35,799 nt of DNA from Pseudozyma flocculosa PF-1 (GCF_000417875.1 NW_006920884.1:621744-657542); one strand, 5' to 3'. Shown: positions 1-11,099, counted from the first letter of the stretch. Numbers and translations: made by a program. The notes: a model not told the origin generated them from the letters alone.

Positions 1-3000
1 ACGCGCTCTAACGGGCGCCGCAGGGGCTGGCGCTGGCGTTGCCGTCGCCGCGGCCGTAGATCCAGGTGCCGCAGCGGCCGCGGGCGGCGGTGGTGCATTG
101 CCCCGGCTGAGCGCGTTGGCCGCAGCGATGATAGCAGAAGCCGCCGAATTCGAGTCGAAGACGGCGGATGGCTGCGCCGGCGCCGTCTGGGACGCCATCG
201 TCGATGCTGGTGCTGGCGCTGGGGCCGACGTCGATGCTGGTGCCGCCGATGCCGAGGTGCCGGTCGCTTTTGCGCCGGCTGCCGCCGCCTTCTTAGACGG
301 CGAGGACGACGAAGCGGATGCGCCCGCGCCTGCCTTGCCCGGTAGAGCGGCCGCGTTGCCAGGCAGCGGTGCGGCTGTCGTGGACGGCGGTTGTGCGGAT
401 CCCGAGAGGGCAGCAGAGGCGGCCGCCTGGTCCTTCTTCTTCTTCGTGGATGACTTGGCAGCGCCTGCTGCTTTGGGCGCGGAGGCGACGGCCGCGCCCG
501 CAGCCGCGGTAGAGGCTGCTGGGCTCTGCGTCGTCTTGGCGGCGCTGGCGGGAGCGGCTGCATCCACCATGACAATATCGCCGCCGCCGTCGCCATCCGT
601 CTTGTGGGTGACCGCAGGTATTGTCGGGCTGCTCGATGCTGCAGGGACGGCAGCGTCGCCGCCGAACGCCGCGGCTGCCGCTGCGGATGAGAGCGGCTTG
701 GTCGGCGAGGCTGCTCTGGCCTTGGCCGCCTTGGCCCGTTTCTGCGCTTCGAGCGCCTCGACGCCAATCGGCGTGCCCACCTTGAGCGCCGGCTCGTCGT
801 CCGGCACGCCCTCGCCGCGCTTCCTCTTGCGCCCCGCGATGCCGGCGCCCATGGCCCAGCTCGGCACGGGCGAGTCCTTCTTGCTCGGCGACACGCTCTC
901 GGCGCTGCGCTGGTAGCCCTTGCCGCCCTTGCCAGCGCCCTTTCCAGCGCCCTTGCCGCCCTTGCCAGCGCCCTTTCCAGCGCCGCCTTTGCCGCCGCTG
1001 AGGGCCTTGCCCATCTTCCCGCCCTTAGATCCCTTCGTCGGCCGCTTTCCAGCTGGCGCTGCTGGTGGCTTGGCCGCCTCGGCCGTCCTTTCCGCCTCCT
1101 GCTTGAGCCGCTCCTGTCTCGAGACGTCGGCCAGGGCCACGTCCTCGTCCGACGACCCGCCAAGGCTGTCGCTGTACTCCATGTCGACGTCCATCATCTC
1201 CGGCAGCGGCATCTTTATGGGCATCTTGCCTCGCACCGCCGCCCCCTTGCCCTTGCCTCGGCCCCTGTTGTTGCTGCCGGTGCCGCTGGTAACGTTGCCG
1301 GCGACGGCGTCGGCAGGTTTCGACGATGCCACCGTCGGTGCCTCGGCCTTGGGCGACCGAACCGGCGCTCCGACGGCCTGTGCCCGCGCAGCGTCCGCTT
1401 CCGCCTCAGCCGCCATCTTGGCCTTGGACTTGAGGACCAGCTTCCGCTTGGCGGGCGCTCCGGTCCCCGCCGCAGCCGGTGCGGGATCGCCGGCCTTCAT
1501 CGAGGGTCTCCGCGGTTTCGACGAGGCCTCGCGGTACTCGTCGCCGTCGCCGTCGCTGATGTCGGACAGCTCCGAAGACTCTTCGGCGCCGGATGCACGG
1601 CCATCGCCATCGGCCCTGGCACGGCCCTCGCTGGCAGAGTCGCTCTCGGCGTCGTCGTCGTCGTCATCGTCGTCGTCGCCATCATCCGAGTCGAGGTCGG
1701 AGAGCGACTCGGAGTCAGAGTCAAAGATGCGCTGCAGCGCGCTCGTCGGCTCGGCCTCGGCGGAGCCTGGCGGCGGAGGGAGCACAAAGTAGAAGACCCG
1801 CTCGGCGATCTGGATCTTGGTCCTGACGGCGTCGACGCAAATCGGTCGAGGTGGAAGCGAAAGGGTCGTCAGCGTGCCAGATCAGAGCTTAGACTCGAGG
1901 CTGCAGCTGCGCAGTCCATCGCAGCCTGCTCACAAGGCCAGCCGCCTGGCCGCCCGCGGGTCACTCACCTCTTGCCAAGGACGACTAGCCCTCCCTTGTC
2001 AACCCAGACATCGTCGACAAAGGCGCCGTTGCGCCCGACGACGGAGAGGACAAATTGGCCCGTGCCCATCTCGTGCTCCTCGGCGGCGGCCTCGCCGTAC
2101 AGGCCGCGCCCGTCGCCGCCGCCGTGGACCCGCGCCAGGGTTGAGGGCGAGGCGTAACGGTACTGGGAGCCATTCTGCCGCAGGGCGCCCGGGCTGGCCC
2201 GGCTCGGGGTTCCGGCCATCATGACCTGGCCCGAGAGCTGGTGCAGCGGGCCGGCGTAGTACATGATGCGGGCGTGGAGGCGCGAGATCGACTTGAGCGG
2301 CCCGAGGTCGACGTCGACGTCGCCCGCCGCCTGCGACTCGGACGTGATATGGGCCTGGGAGCTGCCAGAGGCCGCCGTGGGCAGTTGAGGCGGGCCCCGC
2401 GTGAGATCCCGGGCATCTGGGAGCAGCTGGCCTGGCCGCCGCCCGATGGAGACGTCGAGCGTCTGGATGTAGTACGAGAAGCCAGGAAACTCGAGCTTGG
2501 CGTAGGCCTGGATCGGCCCCTGGTCGTCGTCGTCTTCGTCGTCGTCATCGTCGTCGACCTCCCCGTCCTCCTCGTCCATCTCCTCGCCTTCCTCGCCCTC
2601 GGGCTCGAGGCCTTCGAAGTCGTGGTGCCAGTCGGCAAAGTCGCCGACAAGCTCCTCGTTGAGGTCGACGGCGCCAGCGAATGCGGCCGAGTCAAGGCCC
2701 GGTATTAGGGAAAGGTCGGCCGACATGGCCTCGTCCTTGATGTGCGGATAGAAGCCGCCGGTGTCGGTGGCGGCAGGAGGATGCGATGAGAGGTCCGGGA
2801 ACTGGTTAAAGATGCCGTTGCCGTCGGCCAAGGAGGCGAGTAGCTTGGCATCCTCCTCGTTTAGCCCGCCTGTCGCAGCGACGCTGCCGACGCCCTGGCC
2901 GCTCCCCGACGTCGTCGATGGCGGGTCGCCTTGAGAAGGCGAAGCGTGGATGGCCGAGCCCGTTGTCGTGGCAGCATCTACGGTGGTGAGGAGGTCGTGC

Positions 3001-3758
3001 AGGATGCCGGCGTCGGTGCTGTGCTGCTGAGCGCCTTCGAGCTTGACGTGGCTGTGCGGCGAGCGAGGCGGCGCCGACAAAGGTGCGGGAGGAGCGGAGT
3101 CGAGCGTGTAGGCCGAGGTGGTGGCGACGGCATCGAGGTTCTCGTGGCCCGGACTCGGCGATCTGGGAAGAGGTGCGGCAGGGGCGGGGACGGGGGCGGG
3201 GGCGGATGCGGACGTCGTCGGCGATGCGCTGGCGGTCGACACCTTGGCGGGTGGGGCGGACGGCGGCAGTGACGGGGCCAAGGGCCGAGGCGGTGTGGAT
3301 GGTGCGGACGCGCGGGCAGCACCGGCCATTGTCGGTGACGTGCCGCTCGATACGGGAGCGATGGGGGCACGGGCCGTGTGCGGCGACGAGGACTGCGATG
3401 TAGGTGCCTGTCCCGGCGGTGGTGGCGATGGCCGTGGTGGTGATGGTGGTGGCGGTGCTGCTGCTTCTGAGGACGACGATGGTGTCGATGCCGGATGCCC
3501 AGCGGTGGTGGCCCCAGCGCCCTGCATCGTCACGGATGGCGGACTTGCCGAGTGGGAGGGGGCGATATTGTCGTGCATCAGCGTTGAAGGGGAAGCGGCG
3601 TTGCGCAAGGGCGGATGCAAAGTGGAGGCGGTCGCAGCGGCGGCGGCCTCAGCATGTCGGTGTGGATGCGTCGACGAAGAAAGGGGGCGGGACGTGGGTC
3701 GTGGTGGTGGTGGTGGTGGTGGTGGAGCGTCGCATGGCAGCGAGGAGGTATGGTCCAT
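1..3758 (-). CDS. FHA-domain protein, Fhl1-like (3' end off window)
   Basis: Probable nuclear transcription regulator related to fungal Fhl1 (FHA plus forkhead; ribosomal-protein gene control in yeast). Exon 1 is 1969-3758, exon 2 is 1-1822 and continues past the left edge; the 146-nt intron has GTGAGT and GTCAG ends and joins in phase to give KR-TKIQIAERVFYFVLP, a typical Fhl1 FHA ending. About 1204 residues are visible. Residues 1-380 are Pro/Ser/Ala-rich; an acidic run (EDGEVDDDDDDEDDDD) precedes the FHA domain at about 416-613. The domain has GRRP, SRLHARI and NGAFVDD, matching the phosphopeptide-binding Arg, Ser, His and Asn positions, with a long loop insert. Downstream come an acidic/Ser patch and Lys/Gly-rich, Ala-rich low complexity. 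No forkhead domain is seen, so family membership rests on the FHA; the forkhead would lie further left. Start chosen at 3758 (MDHTSSLP); the frame stays open to 4112 but that part looks like leader. Confidence 0.82.
917..982 (-). repeat. 33-bp tandem repeat, two copies, inside FHA gene
   Basis: Two perfect head-to-tail 33-bp units (917-949, 950-982) encode GKG/AGKG-type Gly-Lys repeats in the disordered tail of the FHA protein. The unit length is a multiple of three, so copy-number change would keep the frame. Confidence 0.85.
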
Positions 3759-4922
3759 GGGGATGCTCCAAGCTTTGCGGTCCACGCCCGGCCGGTCGAT
3801 TACGACGCGTTGCGATGCGATGCGATGTGGATGATGGTGGTGGTGGTCAGGAGGGTCAATCAGATCGAGGTGGCGGCTGCACCCAGCAACCAGGAGCGCC
3901 CAGGCCGGCGTGCAGCAGCAGGCACCTGGGCCAGGCCGCGCCAGAAGGGCACCCTGCCGGCGCCCGTCGCGAAGGGCCAGCCGGGGCCTGCACGCCCAAA
4001 AACCCGGCTGGCCTGGCCTGGCCGCCTGCCTGGCGCCCCCACGCCGCGCGAAATTCCTCGCGGCCCAAACTTCACCTCGGCGGCGGCCCGCGTCAGCCAG
4101 CCAGCCAGCCACGCGGGTGACAGAGTGTCGGGCTCAGGTCGGCCCCCCGCACAGCACCACATGCGACGACTGACTGCACCTCGACAGCATGCCCACGGCG
4201 CCGTCACGACGCGCTGCCACGGTGCAGATCCATCGACCCTAGCAGCAGGCATGGCAGGCATGGCCAAGGCAGGGCGGCGGCGGTGGCGGTATCAATTGAA
4301 AGGCGGCAGGGCGCAAGAGGGACTTGTGGCGCGACCAGAGACTGAGAGGGGACAGGACAGGGCATCGTGCAGGCAACAGGAGGGGGACGGCGGCGAGGAC
4401 GAGGAGGAAGGGGAGACTGGTAATGATGATCAAGAGCGAAGAACACGAGGGCGCAAGGGACATGGCGAGAAGGCGAAGGGAAGAGATAAACAAGAGGCGA
4501 GGGGATTACCGGGCAGAGAAAGGGGCGGAGTGGGCGGCTATGGACACGGCAGCGAAACGTGCAGGGCGGTGAACGACAAAGAGACTGGTGGGTGGCGCGG
4601 CGATGCAGTTGCACAGAGGGCGATGGGGAATAGGGGGCCGGCGAGAGCTGGGTTCGTGAGTGATGCTGCCCGGCTCAGTCGGCTGTCGTCGTCGTGAAGA
4701 GGTCGTGGAACGGGGTGTGACACCGGGCGAGGCCAGGGCCAAGAGAGCTCTTGCTGGTCCAGCAGCAAGGCGCCGGAGACCCCGGACGCTCTCCTGCCCA
4801 GTCCGTCGAGGCAGGCCAAACACTGGCGGGCTGGTGGGCGCAGTCGTGCACGGAGCTCGCAGGGGCGGCAGTGGTGGTGATGGTCGCGGTGACGGCGACG
4901 AGATGAAACTCCGAGACGCGGC
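3759..4922. other. Intergenic: promoter of FHA gene and 3' flank of Rab-like gene
   Basis: About 1.16 kb between two minus-strand genes. It holds CCA/GGT trinucleotide runs just upstream of the FHA start (about 3830-3850) and CAGC tandem units near 4095-4112. No convincing coding exon seen on either strand. Confidence 0.6.
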
Positions 4923-7148
4923 TCAGGTGCAGCAGCTCCAGTTGGCCTCGCCTGGCGCGCCCGCACCGCGCTCGTTGGGGCCGCCGCCGGCATGGTCCCA
5001 GCTGGACTCGGAGAGGATGATGCTGTTGCGCTCGCGGGCCAGCCTCTCCTGCTCAATGACGGCCTTGCGCTCCACGAGCTTCTTGGTCACGGCCAGGAAA
5101 ACGTCTTCGATGCCTTCGTCGTCCTTGGCCGACACCTCCGACACCTCAATCTGCTCCCACGTCGGGAAGCCAGACGAGTCCGCGCCGCCCGAAAACGGCC
5201 CGCCATCGGAGAAAGCGTCCTGGCCCAGATCGCTGCCAGCCGATCCGGCCGAGCTGCCGGCGCTGCCGGGCTTGGCGACGGCGCCGTGGCCGTGACTGTG
5301 GCCGCCCGCTCCCGACGGGCTCTGTTGCTGCCCGCCGCGCGGGAACGACGCGAGCCGCGAGGCCGAGCCGATGGCCAGGTTGCCCAGCCCGCCCAGGCGC
5401 GACGTGGCCTTGGACGGCGACAGCGACTGCGACAGATCCGGCGAGTCGGGCGGTGTCGGCGACGCCGGCTTGACCCACGAGCGCACCGTCGCCCGCGCAA
5501 AGTCGAGCGCCACGTCGCGCTTCGAGTAGGCCAGGTCGAGCTTGGCGCCGACAATGTGGATGACGAGGTCGGACGCCATGTTGCGCCGCAGCTCCTCGAT
5601 CCACGACTTGACGTCGAGGAAGCTCTGCATCGACGTGATGTCGTAGACGATGACGGCCGCGTTGCTGCCGCGGTAGTACATGGGCGCCATGCTGCGGAAG
5701 CGCTCCTGGCCCGCCGTGTCCCACAGCTGCAGCCGCACCTTGACGCCGTCGACGATGAGCTTCTTGGTCAGGAAGCTGGCGCCGATCGTCGACGGGATCG
5801 ACGACGCGCTAAACTGACCCGACGTGTAGCGGTGCACCAGCGACGTCTTGCCCACGCCCTGGGTGCCGAGGATGACGACCTTGGCCTCGAGCTGGTTGCC
5901 CTGCAGCGCCGGACGCTCCCGGACCTGGTGGTGCGACTGCGGCGACGTCAGCACCGACGACGTCGACGCGTGGTGCCCGTGCTGTTGCGGCTGGCGCGAG
6001 TAGGCCATCGTCCTGCCTTGGCTCGACAGCAGGTGGTCAAAGTCGTTGTTGGCGTGGATGTTGGACACCGTCTGCCGCCGCGCGCCGAGGCCCGGGCCGT
6101 GGCGGGACCGGCCTGCCGCCGCCGACGCCGACGCGAACCCAAACGTCGAGCTGTTGCCCTGCCGGTTCGTGCTGCTGCTCGAGGCGCCGGCATCCATGGA
6201 GCTGAGCGACTCGAAGCCGACGCTCACCGTGTTGCTCCGCTTGAGGCCCGGACCGGCCAGCGCGTGGGCCGACTGCGTGCGCGCCCTTGCCGCCGCCGCC
6301 GTCGTCGCTCGGTCCGTCTCGAGGCTCGACCTGGTCGCCGAGCCCGAGGCGAGAGAGCCAAACTCGGTGTACTCGTTCTCGTTCCGCATCGACCAGGGAG
6401 CGGCAGCCGACCGGGGCGATAGGGAGGCGCCGCTGGACGCCAGTGGCCCACCTTCTGCCGCCGGCTTGGACCCGGACGACTTGGCTGCCGCCGCCTTGGC
6501 CGCCGTTTCGGATCGCTGCGCCGAGGATGCAGAGGCAGAGGCGCCGGCCGAGGCGAGCGGCTGCAGTCGCTCGATGGCACCGCCACCCGTCGACTGGCCC
6601 GAGCGCGAAAAGGCAGAGGGGCTCGTGAGCAGGTGCGCGTTGCCGCTGTGATGCTCTGACAGCGAGGGCGATGCGGGGCCGGCGTTGAGGCTCTGCAGGC
6701 TCTTGAGCCGAGGCCGGTGGGTCTTTGTCGTGCTCTGCTGCTGGTGGCCGCCGTCGGTAGACCGCTCGTGCTTGCTTTGCCGCTGCGCAGAGTCGCCCCG
6801 CTTCAGCAGCGGCGGCCGCGCGCCCGACGATGCAGAGAGGGGCGGGGAGCTGGGCCCTGCGCTCGCCGGCGACAGTACAGCCAACGACGTTGGTGGTGAC
6901 CTCGTCGGTGCTGGCGATGGCAGTGGAGACGATGACGAAGATGCGGTCGCCGACGCGGTCGCTGTCGCGGTTGCCGTCGTCTTGCCCTTGATGTCGAAGC
7001 GGCTGGACGCCGACAGGCCGGCCAGGTTGTCGAAGACGAACTCGCGTTCCGACGAGGGCGTGGCCGCTGGCGACGTTGCGGCCGAGGAGAAGGAGGAAGA
7101 GGGGAAGCTGTGCAGCGCACTGGGCCCGGCGTGGACCTGAGCCGTCAT
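4923..7148 (-). CDS. Rab-like small GTPase with long N-terminal extension
   Basis: Single exon, 741 residues, from a CACCATG start. Rab-family GTPases direct vesicle traffic while anchored by C-terminal geranylgeranyl groups. Residues 1-420 are Ser/Ala-rich and look disordered. The G domain starts near 421: G1 GTQGVGKT (GKT at 433-435), switch I with STIGASF, G3 WDTAGQERF (Asp477), Rab-like YYRGSNAAVIVYDIT, G4 degenerate as GAKLDL (Ala535 where NKxD has Asn), and G5 EVSAK (673-675). About 104 residues rich in Ser/Pro/Gly (about 560-663) are inserted between the G4-following helix and the G5 strand. The protein ends SCCT, with two cysteines suited to Rab prenylation (CCX). A typical Rab is about 200-220 residues, so most of this protein is extra. 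The subfamily is unclear; a Rab5/21/22-like endosomal type is only a guess. An upstream in-frame stretch to 7358 lacks ATG support. Confidence 0.85.
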   Translation of the reverse strand: MTAQVHAGPSALHSFPSSSFSSAATSPAATPSSEREFVFDNLAGLSASSRFDIKGKTTATATATASATASSSSSPLPSPAPTRSPPTSLAVLSPASAGPSSPPLSASSGARPPLLKRGDSAQRQSKHERSTDGGHQQQSTTKTHRPRLKSLQSLNAGPASPSLSEHHSGNAHLLTSPSAFSRSGQSTGGGAIERLQPLASAGASASASSAQRSETAAKAAAAKSSGSKPAAEGGPLASSGASLSPRSAAAPWSMRNENEYTEFGSLASGSATRSSLETDRATTAAAARARTQSAHALAGPGLKRSNTVSVGFESLSSMDAGASSSSTNRQGNSSTFGFASASAAAGRSRHGPGLGARRQTVSNIHANNDFDHLLSSQGRTMAYSRQPQQHGHHASTSSVLTSPQSHHQVRERPALQGNQLEAKVVILGTQGVGKTSLVHRYTSGQFSASSIPSTIGASFLTKKLIVDGVKVRLQLWDTAGQERFRSMAPMYYRGSNAAVIVYDITSMQSFLDVKSWIEELRRNMASDLVIHIVGAKLDLAYSKRDVALDFARATVRSWVKPASPTPPDSPDLSQSLSPSKATSRLGGLGNLAIGSASRLASFPRGGQQQSPSGAGGHSHGHGAVAKPGSAGSSAGSAGSDLGQDAFSDGGPFSGGADSSGFPTWEQIEVSEVSAKDDEGIEDVFLAVTKKLVERKAVIEQERLARERNSIILSESSWDHAGGGPNERGAGAPGEANWSCCT

Positions 7149-8826
7149 GGTGTTTCGGCGTCGGCGTTTGCAGCAGCAGCTTCTAGGGGGTGTTCGATAT
7201 TGTGTTGGCGGCCGTCCTTTGTGCGCCCGTCGCAGAGGCCGAAGAGAGGATTGTTGGTGGTTGCGGCCGTGAGAGGTGGGGGGGAGCGGCGACCCTCGTT
7301 CCTGGGGATGAGGGGGTGGTGGACGGAGCGCCCTTCTCGAGCAGCTTGTCGCGGTCAAGCTGGAGGCAAGGGTTCAGGCAGGTAAGGAGACGGACAGGCA
7401 GGCAGGCATGCGGGTGTTCAGCTTTGGGCCGCCTCGACGAGCTCGACGACTGCAGAAGCACGATAGATGCTCTGAGAACCGTGCTGCAGTGCGGGGGTGG
7501 CGCTGCGGCTCATGCTACCGCGCAGCAGCGAGGCGGGTGGCGCTGGGCCCAGACGAAGCCGAGCGGGGCTACGAAATGCACAGGGAGAGAAGGGCAAGAG
7601 CTCGCTCCGCGCACGTCCAGCTGACGGCGCGAAAATTGGCACGTCCGAAGACCTTGCTTGCCGCGCTCGTGCTGCCCGGCCGGTGGACGGGCGCACCCGT
7701 CGGCCTCGGATCCAGGACACTCACCCTTGCTGCTGGTTGCTATTGCTGCTGGCCAAGTCGGACGGTGCCAGTGCGCATGAACCTCGAAGTGTTGCGGCGG
7801 CAGATGCTGGGGTCGCGAGCTCCGGACGGTCGGATACTGTAGATGCGTTATGCGCCTGGACCAGGGCGTGCGCTGCCAAGAAGCTTCTGACCTCAATCGG
7901 GCGGGACGTTGACCTGCAACTTCCCAAGCTCTAGCGGGTCGGCTGATGCTTCCTCTCGAGACCGCGAGCGGGCGGGCTCTGTCTCCGCGGCTTCAAAAGA
8001 AGTCGACTGCGAGGTGCGAGGCCGAGAAGCGGCGCGGCAGGGAGTCCAAGACAGGAGGAGTCTGCGAGTCGGCTTGATGCGCGAAATCTTCCAGAGACAC
8101 GCCAAGATGGAGGGCGACGAAGGTCTGTGCGCGACTTTTGAGCAGCGCCGTGGGACGTGGATACGGCAAGCTGCGAGCCCCGCCAAAGCAGCTGCACGTC
8201 TGGCTTGCGCAGCTGCAGCGTGCGAGGGGTGCGAGGGCGAGGGCGAGAGGCGGGGAGGAAGGATGACTCGTCCGTTGATCCTAGTGTGGCAGGGGCATGC
8301 AGCGAGCTGTAGGGGATTTACGTCGAGGAGCGGTGCGAGGTGGTGTCGGTGTGCGACGCCGTGCTTGCTGCTATTCTCAACGGGCGGGCGCGGCAGGACC
8401 GGTGCGATGGACGAGACCCCCGCAAGGGACGGCCGGATGAGGCAGGAGGGCGTGCAGGGAGGGGAAGCGACCGGGGGACGGCCGGTGTCGAACAAGAGGG
8501 CCTGACTAGCGGTCGAAGTCGGAGCACCGGGATGAGCAATCAGGCTGGTCGGGGTGGTGGTAGTAGTGTCGGTGGTGGTGTTGGCGGCGGCCGCTAGTGC
8601 TGCAGCGGGTCAGGAACGGCGGCTGCAAGTGTTGTCCTAGGCAGGTCCGTGGTGCGTCGCGGGCGGGCGGCGAAGGCTGGCGGCAGACGGGCAGGTAGGT
8701 GGGTCGACGAGGAGCGCTAGACGTGGTTGGAAGGCTGCGAGGGAGCAAAGAGGTGCGTGCTATGCTGGCTGCAAGAGGGAGAAGCGTGCGTTGCGTTGCG
8801 TTGCGGGGTCGAATGTGGGGCAGCGG

Positions 8827-8827
<1 letters not shown>

Positions 8828-8863
<36 letters not shown>
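8828..8863. repeat. (CGG)12 trinucleotide repeat
   Basis: Twelve uninterrupted CGG units, followed by a purine-rich GAGGAGAGG tract to about 8935 on the same strand. Confidence 0.95.
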
Positions 8864-8870
<7 letters not shown>

Positions 8871-9395
8871 AACGTGGAGGAGGAGAGGAGGGCGAGGAGA
8901 GGAGAGAAGAGGAGAGGAGAGGAGGAGGAGGGGGAACGATGGCGACGAGGGAGCGGGACCAGGCCCGATAGATGGGTCGGCGACGGTGGTGGTGGTGGTG
9001 ACGAGGGGGACAGAGGGGCAGGCCAAATTGACCTGGCCCGAAAATCGAGGCAGCGCAACAGAGCGGGCGGGCGGGCGTGCGAGCGACCCGACTGACGGGA
9101 TACGGGCCGGCCAGCAAACGACAGGCAGCGCAGGGCGAGAGATGCGATGTGATGTGACGGGTTGAGATGAGATGTGACGAGGCAGGCCCAAACGAGTCGA
9201 CGCGCGAGAGCGCCGGCATGCTACGTACGGATGTGACGACGTCGAGGACGACGTACGGCCATGCACGACGGCCGGTCTGCCCGCCTGCCACGCACGTACT
9301 TTTTCGGTGAAGCGAGCAAAACAAGGCGTTGCGGTGCGTTGCAGGCGGCGTTGTTGGTTGTTGCAGATGGCCGGCGCCCGCTCGGACGCGAGGGC

Positions 9396-9425
9396 AGGCC
9401 AGGCCAGGCCAGGCTAGGCTAGGCT
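9396..9425. repeat. Pentanucleotide repeat AGGCC(3)/AGGCT(3)
   Basis: Six 5-bp units, three AGGCC followed by three AGGCT, in non-coding DNA. Confidence 0.9.
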
Positions 9426-9674
9426 AGGGCAGGCCGGGGGAGAAGCTAAGGCCAGGCAGGGCGGATCAACGTTAGGGCAGGAGGCCGGCTGGCGTGCGTT
9501 CTCTTGGGCGCATGAGAGCAACACAGCGACCGCGACAGCAACAGCGAACACGCCGGCAGCCCCTGTCTCTTTGTCTCCCTTCTGCCGCTCGCCAGCCATC
9601 GCTCGCTCTCGTCTCCTGGTGCAGCCTCGACAGACATGGCATGCCACGCATGGCCATGCTGCCAGTCCGCTGTA

Positions 9675-9695
9675 CACGCACGCACGCACGCACGC
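9675..9695. repeat. CACG tetranucleotide repeat
   Basis: About five CACG units in tandem, in non-coding DNA. Confidence 0.85.
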
Positions 9696-10020
9696 AGCCT
9701 CTCTGCTGCCTGGCTTTTTCGACCGAACACGCCACACCACGGCACGTCGCACGTCCCAGTCTGCGTAGGCTGGGCTCTGACTTGATGCGGGGCGGGGGAG
9801 CTGGGCCCTAGCCTTGGCTTGTCGGTGTTGGTGGGCTTCCGGCAGTCGTGTGCCGAGCGAGGCCAGCCAGGGTCCAGACCGCGCCTCGCCTCGCCTCGCC
9901 TCGGCTCAGCGTGAGCTCAGCCCAGCCCTTCTGTCCCTCCTGCCCGCCGGTCGGTCTGTCGCATCTCGAGGTGTCGGATCCTCCGCAGCCAGCCAGGGAA
10001 ACACACGGCAGATGCAGAAG

Positions 10021-10070
10021 AGAGAGAGAGAGAGGGAGAGAGAGAAAAGAGAGAGAGATAGAGAGACAGA
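10021..10070. repeat. GA-rich purine tract
   Basis: Imperfect (GA)n tract of about 50 bp, interrupted by GG, AAAA and GATA. Confidence 0.9.
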
Positions 10071-10163
10071 TGGATGGTCGCTCGGCGTCGAGCGAGGCTG
10101 AGGCTGAGGCTGGTTTGGGCTGGGCGTCTCTCGGTCTGTCGCTGCCAAGCGCACGCTACCCCG

Positions 10164-10195
10164 CCACGCCATGCCACGCCACGCCACGCCACGCC
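10164..10195. repeat. CACGC minisatellite
   Basis: Six CACGC-type units, one changed to CATGC, in tandem. Confidence 0.85.
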
Positions 10196-10821
10196 GAGAC
10201 CGACAGAGTAATGGCCTCCTCTCTCTATCTTCCTCCCTCTCGCCCTCGCTCCTCCCCGTCGCTTCTCTTCTTCGTTCGGCGGGCGCCGGCTTCGTCGATG
10301 GTCACCCAGGGGACTATCGCTCAAAAGGCCAGCCGAGCAGGCAGGCTCCAAAGGAGGAGCGCAAAGACCGCCTCCGACGGAGAAAGCGAGCCGGCGCTGC
10401 GTCTCTCTACTCGGTCGGGCCGACTTTGGCTTGCCCCTTTGGAAGCCTGGGCTCGATTAAGCCCTCTGCTGATGCCATCCGAGCCTTTGAGAGCTGGTCG
10501 ACCACGCCTTCCGACCCAACCCTAGCCCCTGGTCTGCACTAGTGCTTCTACCGACCGCCCGAACCCAGATCCCGAACCGACCCCACCTTGCCTTGACTTG
10601 ACCGGCCTGCCTGCCTCTTTAGAGCTCGGCTCTCCACTTGTTCACCACCTGTCCGTCGCTCGCTCCCTCTTCCAGCCGGCCTCCGCCCGCTCGTCGAGAG
10701 GGAGGAGAGACGCTCGCTATCCGCTGTTGGTGGTGACAAAACGAGGTCGAATCGGGATCCGTACAACAGCCTCAAGCTTCGCATACACGCTGACAGCCAA
10801 GGTCTAGCCTCCGGTCTCCCT

Positions 10822-10836
10822 CCCCCCCCCCCCCCC
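10822..10836. repeat. C15 homopolymer
   Basis: Fifteen C in a row. The read length of such a run is unreliable in draft sequence. Confidence 0.9.
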
Positions 10837-11099
10837 TCCTCTGACCGTACGATGTGCCAAGCTTGCTTCCGTCATCACCTGCTCCTTGCCGTGACTCGTC
10901 CGAGGTCCACGTTCGCTGACCCAAGAGGCGGGAAACAGGGCCAAGCATAAGCCCAGCGATGGTGTGTAGGCTAGGACGCTGCAGCGCCGGGCAGATGCGA
11001 GCCCCAACGACGGGATGGGGGCGTCGGATTCCGCCGACGGACGGTGACCGTCGATGCTTTGATGGGACACGACCTCGACATCACATCAGGCGGAGGCGG

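Larger units (their letters stand above)
7149..10970. other. Gene-poor, repeat-rich intergenic stretch (about 3.8 kb)
   Basis: No ORF here has a recognisable domain, coding-like composition or coherent splice signals; the longest (8506-9324 minus) is Arg/His/Pro-rich low complexity. The stretch holds CGG, GA, CACG, AGGCC and CACGC simple repeats and a C15 run. The first part is the leader/promoter of the Rab-like gene. A non-coding RNA or an unrecognised fast-evolving gene cannot be excluded. Confidence 0.55.

Noticed and set aside
98..1792. Two long plus-strand ORFs (272 and 290 residues) opposite the FHA gene
   Set aside because: Antisense of the low-complexity tail of the FHA protein, whose minus-strand frame is open over all of 1-1822 and joins in phase to the FHA exon.
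3759..4112. N-terminal extension of the FHA protein to 4112
   Set aside because: Open frame only; composition is like leader sequence, and the first credible ATG with family-like Pro/Ser start is at 3758.
4992..6422. 476-residue plus-strand ORF opposite the Rab-like gene
   Set aside because: Arg-rich antisense shadow of the Rab-like exon; no motif.
8506..9324. 272-residue minus-strand ORF in the gene-poor stretch
   Set aside because: Made largely of repeat-derived Arg, Pro, His and Ser; no domain, no coding-like codon use, no splice partners.
9396..9425. Telomere-like or CRISPR-like repeat
   Set aside because: Only six direct 5-bp units without spacers; not TTAGGG-type and far from a chromosome-end pattern.
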